Positions 1-7,740 of a stretch of DNA of 56,237 bases are shown here, piece after piece. Source of the DNA: Kandleria vitulina DSM 20405 (lineage in GTDB: Bacteria; Bacillota_I; Bacilli_A; Erysipelotrichales; Coprobacillaceae); the NCBI RefSeq assembly GCF_000702065.1, contig NZ_KL370858.1:7059-63295 (forward strand). Direction: 5' to 3'. The translations under genes and the position numbers were made by a program. The notes under the pieces are model-generated. The model saw nothing but the letters and a program-made list of their open reading frames with translations. It did not search any database and had not been told where the DNA came from. Position 1 is the first letter of the stretch. The number at the start of each line of letters is the position of its first letter.

Positions 1-65
<65 letters not shown>

Positions 66-85
66 ATCTCGCTGACTGCTCACAT

Positions 86-114
86 ATAATAGCATTATGT
101 CATCCAATCGTCAA
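86..114 (-). promoter_or_regulatory. Promoter of the tRNA-Ile gene
   Basis: A -35 box TTGACG (109-114) and a -10 box TATTAT (86-91) are separated by exactly 17 bases. The expected start is about 15 bases ahead of the mature tRNA 5' end. Confidence 0.8.
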
Positions 115-167
115 CAAGAAAATACACATTTTTTACTTTTTTTGTAGACAATAAGTCTCTTAAAAAA

Positions 168-200
168 TAAAAGAAAAGATTGTGATTGATAATCACAACC
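168..200 (-). terminator. Intrinsic terminator after the 396-residue membrane-anchored protein
   Basis: On the minus strand GGTTGTGATT-ATC-AATCACAATC forms a 10-bp stem with one G-U pair, followed by a T-rich run. A T-run also follows on the plus strand, so it may work in both directions. Confidence 0.75.
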
Positions 201-204
201 TTTT

Positions 205-1395
205 TTAGTTCGCAAGATCATTTAATGTATCTGCACTTTCATCCATATCTTTATCAGAAATAGTCTTTTCATCTACTTCATCTTTAATATCATTCACTGC
301 TTTTAGATAATCTTCCTTCTTCATAGAAACAAATCCCGTACTATCAATCTTGTAATACTTGTTGCCAACCTGAAGATATCCTGCAGTTTCATAATACTTC
401 ACTTTCTCATTACCAAAAGAGATGGACTTCAATCCCTGATCAGTATAAATAAACATATAGCTTTTAATATATTCTCTATATCCATCTTTCTTATTTGTTA
501 AATACAATGCAGGAAGTTCATTAGATGTCATATTCACCAATGATGATCTATAGTTCGAATCCTTATCAAACAATTTAATAAGTTCAGTGTACGCTCCTTT
601 ATATAAAGAAGAAGCTCCTGGTTTTACAAACTGATTCCAGCTGTACTTCACATTATCAGGATGCTTTTCTCTAACCTTCTCTAATTCTTCAGCATTAGAA
701 TTATTTTCTTTTCCTGATTGTGACACGATATACATTTTTTCTGACTTGAAAGAATAGCCATTCTTATCAAGCTTTCCTACCTGTAGATAAGCAGCCTGAT
801 CACCATAATCACCATAGACAGTAATATAGCCATCTTTAGAAATAGTCATTTCACTCAAATCTACTTCATAATCACCAAGTAGTGTCTGATCCGCAATCAA
901 TGTCACTTTACCATTGTTAAAGCCATAGATTTCAATTGGCTGAATACCATCCTCTACCTTTTTACCAATAACAAGTTCATTTGTCTTATTATGATCAATA
1001 TCCACATAAGCATAATAATAATCTATATTAGGTTCAGAAATATAGCCGTTGATAGAATCTGCCACCTTATCATCAAATACCTTTGATACAGTAATAATTT
1101 CAGGATTAGCTTCTGGCTTAGAGGCTTCATTTAACATTGTAACATAAGCTTTCAATACACTCATGTAGCTATCTCCTTCTTTCCCCTTAGCTTTTACTAG
1201 CTTTTGAGATAAAGAAGACACTGAAGTAGAATACTTCTTATTAATTGTCTTTAATCCAGCTGTAATCTCCTGTAATGCCTTCTTCTCTCCAGAAATCTGA
1301 GCAGAACGAATAAAGAAAGATACAGAAGCGAATACCAATATAACTACTAACGCAATAATAGCTATAAGACCTTTTTGTTTCAATCTTGTTTTCAC
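205..1395 (-). CDS. Membrane-anchored extracellular protein of unknown function, 396 aa
   Basis: I do not recognise the family. The start is GTG, chosen because AAAGGAG lies 8 bases upstream. Residues about 9-30 form one hydrophobic segment after a basic KTRLKQK start, giving an N-terminal anchor or uncleaved signal with the rest outside the cell. Residues about 35-75 look helical. A DIDHNKTNEL stretch near residue 132 resembles the acidic calcium-loop-like repeat seen in many Bacillota surface proteins. The C-terminal 35 residues are acidic. No cysteine lipobox is visible. It stands alone, with its own terminator, downstream of a second unknown membrane protein. An envelope role is inference only. 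Confidence 0.8.
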   Translation of the reverse strand: MKTRLKQKGLIAIIALVVILVFASVSFFIRSAQISGEKKALQEITAGLKTINKKYSTSVSSLSQKLVKAKGKEGDSYMSVLKAYVTMLNEASKPEANPEIITVSKVFDDKVADSINGYISEPNIDYYYAYVDIDHNKTNELVIGKKVEDGIQPIEIYGFNNGKVTLIADQTLLGDYEVDLSEMTISKDGYITVYGDYGDQAAYLQVGKLDKNGYSFKSEKMYIVSQSGKENNSNAEELEKVREKHPDNVKYSWNQFVKPGASSLYKGAYTELIKLFDKDSNYRSSLVNMTSNELPALYLTNKKDGYREYIKSYMFIYTDQGLKSISFGNEKVKYYETAGYLQVGNKYYKIDSTGFVSMKKEDYLKAVNDIKDEVDEKTISDKDMDESADTLNDLAN

Positions 1396-1452
1396 AATTA
1401 CAACTCCTTTTATTTTAGATGTACACTCATCTTAACACATCTACAAGAAAAA

Positions 1453-1480
1453 ACAAAAAAGGATGTGATTACACATCCTC
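1453..1480 (-). terminator. Intrinsic terminator after the 141-residue membrane protein
   Basis: The minus strand reads GGATGTG-TAAT-CACATCC followed by TTTTTTG. The stem overlaps the stop codon of the gene it ends. Confidence 0.85.
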
Positions 1481-1894
1481 GTAACGATGTTTCCAATACA
1501 AAACAAAAGTAGAGACAATCATAATGCCAACATCCACCAGCAACAAATATCCACCGATAGATAAATCATCAATTTCATTAAGACATGTGATATAGACAAT
1601 AAGTCCATTCATGATTGAAAAAGCCAATGACGTAATACGTTTTTTCATATAAACTGCAATCCCTACAAGAACTGCAATCGCCATTGCAAAAAATCCACTC
1701 ATATTAATGAAGTTGATATGCTCAACGCGACCTAGAACACTATGAGTAAATGTAGGAAGAAAACTAAAGATAATCTGTCCTACAATCGTCAACAAAATAA
1801 TCAATTGTACATAGTTGATTGACTGCTTACCCACACGAATATTCTTTTCTTCCATTTCCCCTACTAATTCGTTCATATCTTCATTCTGTTTCAT
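1469..1894 (-). CDS. Small integral membrane protein of unknown function, 141 aa
   Basis: The ATG at 1894 is preferred because AGAAGG sits 9 bases before it; a GTG three codons further upstream would touch the ribosome site. After an acidic N-terminus (EDMNELVGEMEEKN) and a short charged stretch there are four likely membrane segments, at about residues 27-47, 62-82, 88-105 and 113-133. The C-terminus is short and charged. I recognise no family motif. It lies between a terminator and the PTS IIB gene, which has its own terminator, so it is probably transcribed alone. Confidence 0.75.
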   Translation of the reverse strand: MKQNEDMNELVGEMEEKNIRVGKQSINYVQLIILLTIVGQIIFSFLPTFTHSVLGRVEHINFINMSGFFAMAIAVLVGIAVYMKKRITSLAFSIMNGLIVYITCLNEIDDLSIGGYLLLVDVGIMIVSTFVLYWKHRYEDV

Positions 1895-2035
1895 CCTAAT
1901 CACCTTCTTTATATATTTATTATACCAACTAATTATTCATACAAGTCATTTTTTATACTTTTCATTAAAAAAATTTCTCATTTTATAACGGTATACCGTA
2001 TAACACAGGTTAGAATGCAGTCGTTTTCTTTTAAA

Positions 2036-2068
2036 AATCAAAAAAAGAGTGGTAATTACCACTCTTTT
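2036..2068 (-). terminator. Intrinsic terminator after the PTS IIB gene
   Basis: A 26-bp perfect palindrome (2043-2068, arms AAAAGAGTGGTAA) is followed on the minus strand by seven T. It lies about 45 bases after the IIB stop codon and could act in both directions. Confidence 0.85.
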
Positions 2069-2113
2069 CTAAAATTCTATCATTATTTGAATACATCTTA
2101 TTCACATTTGTGA

Positions 2114-2422
2114 TTATTCTGAAAACGAATCCATAAATGCCAAAGCATCTTCCAATACTTTCTGGCCATCCATCTTACCGTAGCTTCGCATATCAATATT
2201 TTGTACAGGAATCTTTCCATCTACAAGTTTCTTAATTGATTTTTCCGCATAACGGATCTGTGGGCCCAACAAGATAATATCGACATCAAGATGATCTTTC
2301 GCTTCAGATACTGGATTAGCCCAAATTTCTGCATCCAATCCTTTTTCCTGAGCGGCTTTCTGCATTTTCGTGACAAGCAGACTCGTCGACATACCTGCCG
2401 CACAACATAACATTATTTTCAT
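2114..2422 (-). CDS. PTS lactose/cellobiose-type IIB protein, orphan
   Basis: This 102-residue protein carries phosphate from a IIA protein to sugar during uptake through a membrane IIC partner. The N-terminus MKIMLCCAAGMSTSLLV matches the CelA/ChbB P-loop signature, with Cys7 as the expected phosphorylated residue. The length fits the family's roughly 100 residues. The ATG at 2422 is preferred over the one two codons upstream, because AAGGAG is 9 bases from the former and only about 3 from the latter. No IIA or IIC gene is next to it; the following gene is an unrelated membrane protein. Its promoter carries a cre-like site, so carbon catabolite control is likely. The substrate cannot be told from the sequence. 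Confidence 0.9.
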   Translation of the reverse strand: MKIMLCCAAGMSTSLLVTKMQKAAQEKGLDAEIWANPVSEAKDHLDVDIILLGPQIRYAEKSIKKLVDGKIPVQNIDMRSYGKMDGQKVLEDALAFMDSFSE

Positions 2423-2458
2423 ATTCATTCTCTCCTTTTGTATACTTCCGACACTTTA

Positions 2459-2496
2459 AGTATAAAGGAGATAGCGTTATTTTACAACCGCTTTCA
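2459..2496 (-). promoter_or_regulatory. Promoter of the PTS IIB gene with overlapping cre-like operator
   Basis: The -35 box TTGTAA (2482-2487) and -10 box TATACT (2459-2464) are 17 bases apart. A cre-like sequence TGAAAGCGGTTGTA (2483-2496) overlaps the -35 box. It differs from the CcpA consensus TGWAANCGNTNNCA at one conserved position. Confidence 0.65.
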
Positions 2497-2502
2497 TTTG
2501 TT

Positions 2503-3375
2503 CTATAAACCTAATTGTTCTTTAACATATTCTACTGGCATATCTTCTCCAGTCCATAATTTAAATGATGCTGCTCCTTGATAAATCATCATATAAACAC
2601 CTGACTGAACCTGACAGCCTTTATTTTTAGCACGCTTTAAAAGCAATGTTTCTTTTGGATTATAGACACAATCCATTACAAGAAGATGTTCATGAAGATC
2701 ATCTTCTTCTACAAGACAGCTATCTTCATGAGGCTTCATACCTACACTAGTCGCATTTGTTAAAATATCAGAATGACGAATAGTTTCTCTTAAATCCTTC
2801 TTATCATCAATATCATGCAAAGTCACATGACAATCAGTCTTCTCATTAATCAATTCAACCTTTTCTTTAGCACGATCCCAGAACGCATCTTTCTTATTGA
2901 ACACTGCAATCTCTTTAGCACCATCAATAGCAGCCTGCGCTAAAATAGCGATTGCGGCACCACCAGCACCAAGAAGGACAATCTTCTTATCTTTGATTGA
3001 ACCAATCTTATCTTCAACAGCACGTACCCATCCTTCTCCATCAGTAGAAGTTCCTGTCAATACACCATTATCATTAATAACAGTATTGACTGCATCACAT
3101 AACTGACTAACTGGTGAAAGATGATCAAGATAAGGAATAATTGCGGTCTTATTAGGCATGGAAAGATTATATCCTCTTACTCCCATCGCCTTAAGACCTT
3201 TAACTGCATCTTCAAGACCTTCCTGTCCTACTTCAAATAGCACATAAACCTTATCCATTCCTAGCTTATCAAAAGCTGCATTATGCATAGCTGGCGACAT
3301 CGAATGTCTAATTGGTGTAGCCAACAACGTAATCAATTCAGTATGTCCCGTAATTGGGATTCTTCTTTCTGCCAT
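2503..3375 (-). CDS. ydiB: Shikimate/quinate dehydrogenase, YdiB type
   Basis: This is a 290-residue NAD(P)-dependent dehydrogenase of the AroE superfamily, interconverting 3-dehydroshikimate and shikimate and, in YdiB enzymes, also dehydroquinate and quinate. Seen: the substrate pocket SMSP (25-28), the catalytic Lys76 in NLSMPNK, Asp112 in STDG, the nucleotide loop GAGGA (136-140), then VFNKKDAF. The C-terminus WTGEDMPVEYV matches E. coli YdiB much better than AroE; the SMPNK form and the FN+RD-like dinucleotide segment are YdiB features. The ribosome site GGGGG is 6 bases from the ATG. No other shikimate-pathway gene is nearby, so a catabolic or salvage role is possible, though it could be the only such enzyme in the cell. 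Confidence 0.9.
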   Translation of the reverse strand: MAERRIPITGHTELITLLATPIRHSMSPAMHNAAFDKLGMDKVYVLFEVGQEGLEDAVKGLKAMGVRGYNLSMPNKTAIIPYLDHLSPVSQLCDAVNTVINDNGVLTGTSTDGEGWVRAVEDKIGSIKDKKIVLLGAGGAAIAILAQAAIDGAKEIAVFNKKDAFWDRAKEKVELINEKTDCHVTLHDIDDKKDLRETIRHSDILTNATSVGMKPHEDSCLVEEDDLHEHLLVMDCVYNPKETLLLKRAKNKGCQVQSGVYMMIYQGAASFKLWTGEDMPVEYVKEQLGL

Positions 3376-3401
3376 ATTTTTCCCCCGCTTCTTTTTTTCT
3401 T

Positions 3402-3430
3402 ATTTTACTCGTATATGCCGGATATGTGAA
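3402..3430 (-). promoter_or_regulatory. Promoter of the YdiB-type dehydrogenase gene
   Basis: TTCACA (3425-3430) and TAAAAT (3402-3407) are separated by 17 bases, with the expected start about 20-25 bases before the ATG. Confidence 0.55.
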
Positions 3431-3491
3431 CCCCTTATTTTTTATATTTTCTCTAACTTTCTATTTTTATATTTTTTATTATCATAAATAG

Positions 3492-4226
3492 TTATATTTT
3501 TCTATAAATACACTCATCCACTTTTTCAAAAAGCGACGACTTTACCTGTTCAATCTGTCCAACACATAATAATCCTTCATCGTTTAATGAAGAATAGAAC
3601 TTATCGTAGAGGTAGTCATAATTAAAATGATCAAAATAGACAAGCACATTGCGACATAATATCACATCAATATCTTCAATCGCATCATCTTCAAATAATT
3701 CATGCGTTTTAAAAGTAATATTATGACGCAATCCTTTAACCTGATAGCCTCTTGATGTTCTTATAAAGAACCGCTCAAGACGTTCTTTTGAAATATCACT
3801 TACAATCCCATTGCCATAAAGACCAACATGTGCCTGTACAACACGATCCATGCTGACATCTGTCGCAATGATTTTGTAGTTACAGCCCAGCTCTTCAAGG
3901 ATGATGGCTAATGAATAAGCTTCTTCGCCCGTTGCGCACCCCACCACCCAGAATCTGAGGAACCCCTTGTGAGGAATATGTTGTTTAAGAGTTTCAAAGA
4001 ATTGTGGATTTCTAAAGAATCTTGTAACACCTACTAAGATCTTTGAAGCCAGTCTATTAACAAGATTATCATTGATCTTTAGCTGTTCAATATAATCATC
4101 CACATCATCATTGACACATTCTTTTGTGATCGCATTGATTACTGCATCTTTATGATAATGAATAAACTCTACTCCTACTTTTTCATGAAGAATATCAAGA
4201 ATCTCTCTTAACTGTGAACGATTCAT
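3492..4226 (-). CDS. CheR-type SAM-dependent methyltransferase
   Basis: CheR enzymes methylate glutamates of chemoreceptors using S-adenosylmethionine. This 244-residue protein has the CheR helical N-terminal domain (about 1-80, ending TRFFRNPQFF), the SAM loop GCATGEE (96-102), the acidic strand TDVS (122-125) and the CheR signature CRNVLVYF (191-198). Family members are usually about 270 residues. No chemoreceptor, CheA, CheW or flagellar gene is in the window. Its ATG overlaps the TGA of the upstream TetM/Rae1-like fusion gene (ATGA), so the two are translationally coupled. The true substrate may therefore not be a chemoreceptor; that is inference. Confidence 0.85.
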   Translation of the reverse strand: MNRSQLREILDILHEKVGVEFIHYHKDAVINAITKECVNDDVDDYIEQLKINDNLVNRLASKILVGVTRFFRNPQFFETLKQHIPHKGFLRFWVVGCATGEEAYSLAIILEELGCNYKIIATDVSMDRVVQAHVGLYGNGIVSDISKERLERFFIRTSRGYQVKGLRHNITFKTHELFEDDAIEDIDVILCRNVLVYFDHFNYDYLYDKFYSSLNDEGLLCVGQIEQVKSSLFEKVDECIYRKI

Positions 4227-6724
4227 CGATCAAGATCCTCCATAAGCGTATTAGGAACAATCACATTTTTTCTTTCAAAAGTAGAGAATTCTTCTTTTTT
4301 TACAGCTTCCATTTCTAAAAGCAGCTCTCTTGCGGATAGTCTTGTGGCACCATGTCCTACAACAATTTTCTGTTCGGCATAATCGCTCGTTGCCACAATG
4401 ACATTGTATTCACTTGCTAATTTCTTAGTGGCACTTTCTATATACGCATCCGCTGTCTGCGCTTCTTTTGTATAGACAATATACACATTATGATAAGGCT
4501 CCATACTGCCACGTCCGCCTTCTACCTGATAGGCATCAAAGACAATGATGAGCACGCCTTTTTTAAAGCCCTGATAGCTACATAATGCATCTACAAGATG
4601 ATCTCTTGCAGCTCCTAAATTTTCATTGGCAATTTCTGTCAACTTTTTATCCGCATAAATGACATTGTATCCATCTACCAATAGACAGTCTTCTTTTCTT
4701 TTTGACATCATGGCTGATGTCTCAGCTTCTTTTGGTGCGCCGTAGAAGTCCTTGGCAAGCTTGCGTTCCTGCTTGCCATACGTCTGTTCATAGACGCGTC
4801 GGACTTCTTCATCGCTAACAGTCATCGCACGGTGCGTGCTTTGTGTATTCTCTTTCTTTAATGAGAAGAAAGGGAGATGCATCTTATTTTCTACTTCGTC
4901 GTATTTCACATAATAGCCAGCACCATGAGAACAGAAGATGGATCCGGTAGGATTGTCTCTATCAAGTTCACTATCATAATCAGTTTCAACGTCTTCCTTA
5001 ACTTCAGAATAGACAACCTCTTCAATCATCAGTGAGCCTTCACCTTTCGTATAATGCAATACGGATAACTGATAATCAGAAAGGAATCTCAAAGGTGCTT
5101 CTCCTTTTAATATTGCGATCGTACCATCATCATCTTCAATACGAGGTGTATCATAGTTTTCAAAATCATAGAAAGCTTTTGATAAATGCATTGATGGAAT
5201 CACCAAAGTATAATGACCATAAGGTTCAAGCAAGATGGAAGTAGTAGACTTCAGTCCCTGTCTTACCGCTCTGTAAGTCGCTTCCCTAAAGTCTCCTCCT
5301 TCCGTATGCTTATCATGGGCTTTACCACCAAGAAGAGTAATACGCATATCCGTAATAGGTGAACCACTCAATACCCCAAGATGCTCTTTTTCTTGAAGAT
5401 GTGTCATAATCAGACGCTGATAATGCTCAGGAAGATTATTCTGACAGTTATTGACAAACTGCAATCCTTCCCCTTGATTTAATGGTTCAAGATAAAGATG
5501 CACTTCTGCATAATGACGTAAAGGTTCAAAATGACCTACCCCTTCTACTGAGCTAGTAATCGTTTCCTTATAGGCAACCTTCTTATTTCCAATAGTAATA
5601 TCTTCATGAAAACGTTCCTTCATGATATCCTTTAATATCTCAATCTGTACATCTCCCATTAAAGAAACCTGTACATGATCAGTATACATCTTCATATGAA
5701 GAAGAGGTTCCTCCTCCTTAAGCATCGTCAGATGCTTAAGCATTCTTCTTTGATCCTCTCCTTCATGAAGATCAATATCATAAAGAAGATAAGGTTTTAA
5801 GAAATGACTTTGTGCTCTTTCATCGCCAAAGACATCACCTGCTTCAAGATTCTTAATGCCAGTCAATGTGACAACTTCTCCTGCATGAGAGTCCTTAGAT
5901 AAAGTATAATTGGCACCCTGATAGATTCTCACCTGATTGATCTTTTCCCCATTAATCTCATCTTTAGGCTTAAGACTTCCACCAGTCAATCTGATATGAA
6001 CAAGACGTTCTCCACTTTCATCATGTGAGACCTTATAGACAATACCGCTAAGATTATCTTTATAAGAAGGACTCTTAGTATACTGGTCAATCATTTCTAG
6101 AAGTGCCACAGTCTTTTCATTTTTAAGAGCACTACCAAATAGCACCGGGAAAACCTCTCGTGAAGCAATAGCAGACGTGATCTCTTCATCGCTTAGCTTC
6201 CCTTTTTCAAGATAGCTATCTAAAAGTGATTCACTGCACATTGCGACTTCTTCATGATTATCTAGTTTCACAATATGATCAGATAAAGTATGCAAAGAAG
6301 AAAGAAGCTCTTCTTCACTATAATGGGACATATCCATCTTATTAACAAAAAAGAATGCTGGAACATGATAGTGTTCCAATAGTTTCCATATTGTCTTAGT
6401 ATGCGATTGTACACCTTCACTGCCGCTGATGATCACAATAGCATAATCCAAAATGGACAGTGCTCTTTCCATTTCACCACTGAAATCGACATGGCCCGGT
6501 GTATCAATAAATGTCATCTTCGTATTATTAAAAGTTAAAGAGGAAAGCTTAGAAAAGATCGTAATACCTCTTTTTCTCTCCTGTTGGTCATAGTCAAGGA
6601 AAGTCGATTCATGATCGACTCTCCCCTGTGTTCTAATTGTACCGCTTTTATATAAAAGACTTTCTGACAATGTCGTCTTGCCTGCATCGACATGTGCCAA
6701 AAGTCCAACCACAATCTCTTTCAT
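4223..6724 (-). CDS. TetM-like translational GTPase fused to a Rae1/YacP-like NYN endoribonuclease
   Basis: This is an 833-residue two-part protein. Residues 1-about 640 are a ribosomal-protection/EF-G-type GTPase: AHVDAGKT (10-17), RGITI (52-56), DTPGH (74-78), NKMD (128-131), and a TetM-like domain IV/V region with GGDFREA and LLEPYGHY. Residues about 679-833 match B. subtilis Rae1 (YacP): LLVDGYN with Asp684, VFDAY with Asp730, YTKEAQTAD with Asp759, ATSDYAEQ with Asp781, then SARELL. Rae1 cuts mRNA in the ribosomal A site and TetM binds next to that site, so the fusion probably acts on stalled or drug-bound ribosomes. The ribosome site AAGGAGG is 7 bases from the ATG. Tetracycline resistance itself cannot be concluded. 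Confidence 0.9.
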   Translation of the reverse strand: MKEIVVGLLAHVDAGKTTLSESLLYKSGTIRTQGRVDHESTFLDYDQQERKRGITIFSKLSSLTFNNTKMTFIDTPGHVDFSGEMERALSILDYAIVIISGSEGVQSHTKTIWKLLEHYHVPAFFFVNKMDMSHYSEEELLSSLHTLSDHIVKLDNHEEVAMCSESLLDSYLEKGKLSDEEITSAIASREVFPVLFGSALKNEKTVALLEMIDQYTKSPSYKDNLSGIVYKVSHDESGERLVHIRLTGGSLKPKDEINGEKINQVRIYQGANYTLSKDSHAGEVVTLTGIKNLEAGDVFGDERAQSHFLKPYLLYDIDLHEGEDQRRMLKHLTMLKEEEPLLHMKMYTDHVQVSLMGDVQIEILKDIMKERFHEDITIGNKKVAYKETITSSVEGVGHFEPLRHYAEVHLYLEPLNQGEGLQFVNNCQNNLPEHYQRLIMTHLQEKEHLGVLSGSPITDMRITLLGGKAHDKHTEGGDFREATYRAVRQGLKSTTSILLEPYGHYTLVIPSMHLSKAFYDFENYDTPRIEDDDGTIAILKGEAPLRFLSDYQLSVLHYTKGEGSLMIEEVVYSEVKEDVETDYDSELDRDNPTGSIFCSHGAGYYVKYDEVENKMHLPFFSLKKENTQSTHRAMTVSDEEVRRVYEQTYGKQERKLAKDFYGAPKEAETSAMMSKRKEDCLLVDGYNVIYADKKLTEIANENLGAARDHLVDALCSYQGFKKGVLIIVFDAYQVEGGRGSMEPYHNVYIVYTKEAQTADAYIESATKKLASEYNVIVATSDYAEQKIVVGHGATRLSARELLLEMEAVKKEEFSTFERKNVIVPNTLMEDLDR

Positions 6725-6754
6725 GAAAATGCCTCCTTGTTTTTATTGTAACAT

Positions 6755-6783
6755 AAAAAAAAGAATCATCGTACGATGATTCT
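6755..6783 (-). terminator. Intrinsic terminator after the lytic protein gene
   Basis: The minus strand reads GAATCATC-GTAC-GATGATTC followed by eight T, just past the stop codon at 6786. Confidence 0.9.
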
Positions 6784-6785
6784 CA

Positions 6786-7556
6786 TTATACTCTTTTAGC
6801 AAGCTTCAAGCTTACATAGCATGTCTTACCTTTATAAGTAAACATACCCCATTTACCATTTTTAACAGTTCTAACCTGGATTTTCTGTCCTCTTCTAAGA
6901 ACACCCATCTTCTTGCTTGAAACAGTAGGTTTACGTCTTACATTTAAGATAGAATTAGTAACTTTGTAAGTACCAGCAGTATATGTTTTCTTAGTTGCCT
7001 TTGTCTTTACAGATTCTGCAACATTAACTGATACAGAATTCTTACCTTTATATTTTGACCAGAACTTATTCTTAGCAGTTGATCCTCTTCTACGAGAAGT
7101 AGCTGCCTTGTTGGCAGGTCTTTCATAATAATATGAGAAGTTATAACCTGATTTATATGATCCAGCAGCTGAGTTAGCTGTCTTCTTTACTTTAGAATAA
7201 GCAGAATGTTCAACTGTCTTTAATTCATGAACAAGATAAGAAACCTGTCCAACAATTGAAGAAGAATTAAGACCATGTCTTGAACAATATCTTCTTAAAC
7301 TAGACTTTCTAGCACCGCCCCACTGAACTAATCCGTAGAACGTACCTCCAGCTTTAGGATTAAAGCGAGATTCATGATAAATATTAGCCATAATTCCTGT
7401 TGCCTGAGAAGTTGTAAATTTATGTGCCATTAATGCATTATATGTAAGCTTTTCATTTGTAGCAGCATCTGCCATTAAGCTAGGTCCTACAAATAATCCA
7501 GTTACCATAGCACATACTAAAGCAACTGCAGCTAAAGTTTTCTTCATCTTATTCAT
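6786..7556 (-). CDS. Secreted phage-tail-lysozyme-like peptidoglycan hydrolase with SH3 domain
   Basis: This 256-residue exported protein has a signal peptide (basic MNKMKK, hydrophobic core to about residue 24, likely cleavage near ADAA, 30-32). Residues about 35-165 resemble the phage tail lysozyme domain: ANIYHESRFNP with a probable catalytic Glu62, then GLVQWGGARK and a helical region ending FWSKY. A linker rich in Lys and Thr leads to a C-terminal SH3b-like domain (about 195-256) containing ILNVRRKPTVSSKKMGVL, which would bind cell wall. AGAGGG precedes the ATG. It stands alone between terminators and has no phage neighbours, so it is probably a host wall-remodelling enzyme. Confidence 0.8.
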   Translation of the reverse strand: MNKMKKTLAAVALVCAMVTGLFVGPSLMADAATNEKLTYNALMAHKFTTSQATGIMANIYHESRFNPKAGGTFYGLVQWGGARKSSLRRYCSRHGLNSSSIVGQVSYLVHELKTVEHSAYSKVKKTANSAAGSYKSGYNFSYYYERPANKAATSRRRGSTAKNKFWSKYKGKNSVSVNVAESVKTKATKKTYTAGTYKVTNSILNVRRKPTVSSKKMGVLRRGQKIQVRTVKNGKWGMFTYKGKTCYVSLKLAKRV

Positions 7557-7610
7557 AATATCCCTCTTTCGTTTGATACTTAAAATTTAAACTACGTATA
7601 CTTTATCATA

Positions 7611-7646
7611 TTTCTTAAGAAAATAATAGTGTTTTTCTTAAGAAAA
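7611..7646. promoter_or_regulatory. Two copies of palindrome TTTCTTAAGAAA upstream of the lytic protein gene
   Basis: TTTCTTAAGAAAA occurs at 7611-7623 and again at 7634-7646, with centres 23 bases apart, about two helical turns. The pair lies 55-90 bases upstream of the lytic protein start, where an operator for a dimeric regulator would be expected. The bound protein is unknown. Confidence 0.45.
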
Positions 7647-7710
7647 TCTTAATAATTTAAAGTTTACTTCAATTTTAAAAGAAGGATTAGATAAAGGCAT
7701 GAATGATTTT

Positions 7711-7740
7711 AAAAAAAGCGTAGGACTTTTTCCTACGCTT
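7711..7740 (-). terminator. Intrinsic terminator after the GGDEF-EAL gene
   Basis: AAGCGTAGG-AAAAAGT-CCTACGCTT is followed by a T-run on the minus strand. The stem begins at the stop codon. Confidence 0.9.

Noticed and set aside
2043-2068. 26-bp perfect palindrome as an operator
   Set aside because: The T-run and its position after the IIB gene make it a terminator.
4223-6724. Tetracycline resistance gene
   Set aside because: The GTPase half resembles TetM, but the C-terminal nuclease and the chromosomal setting without mobile genes argue for a house-keeping or rescue role. Resistance cannot be read from motifs.
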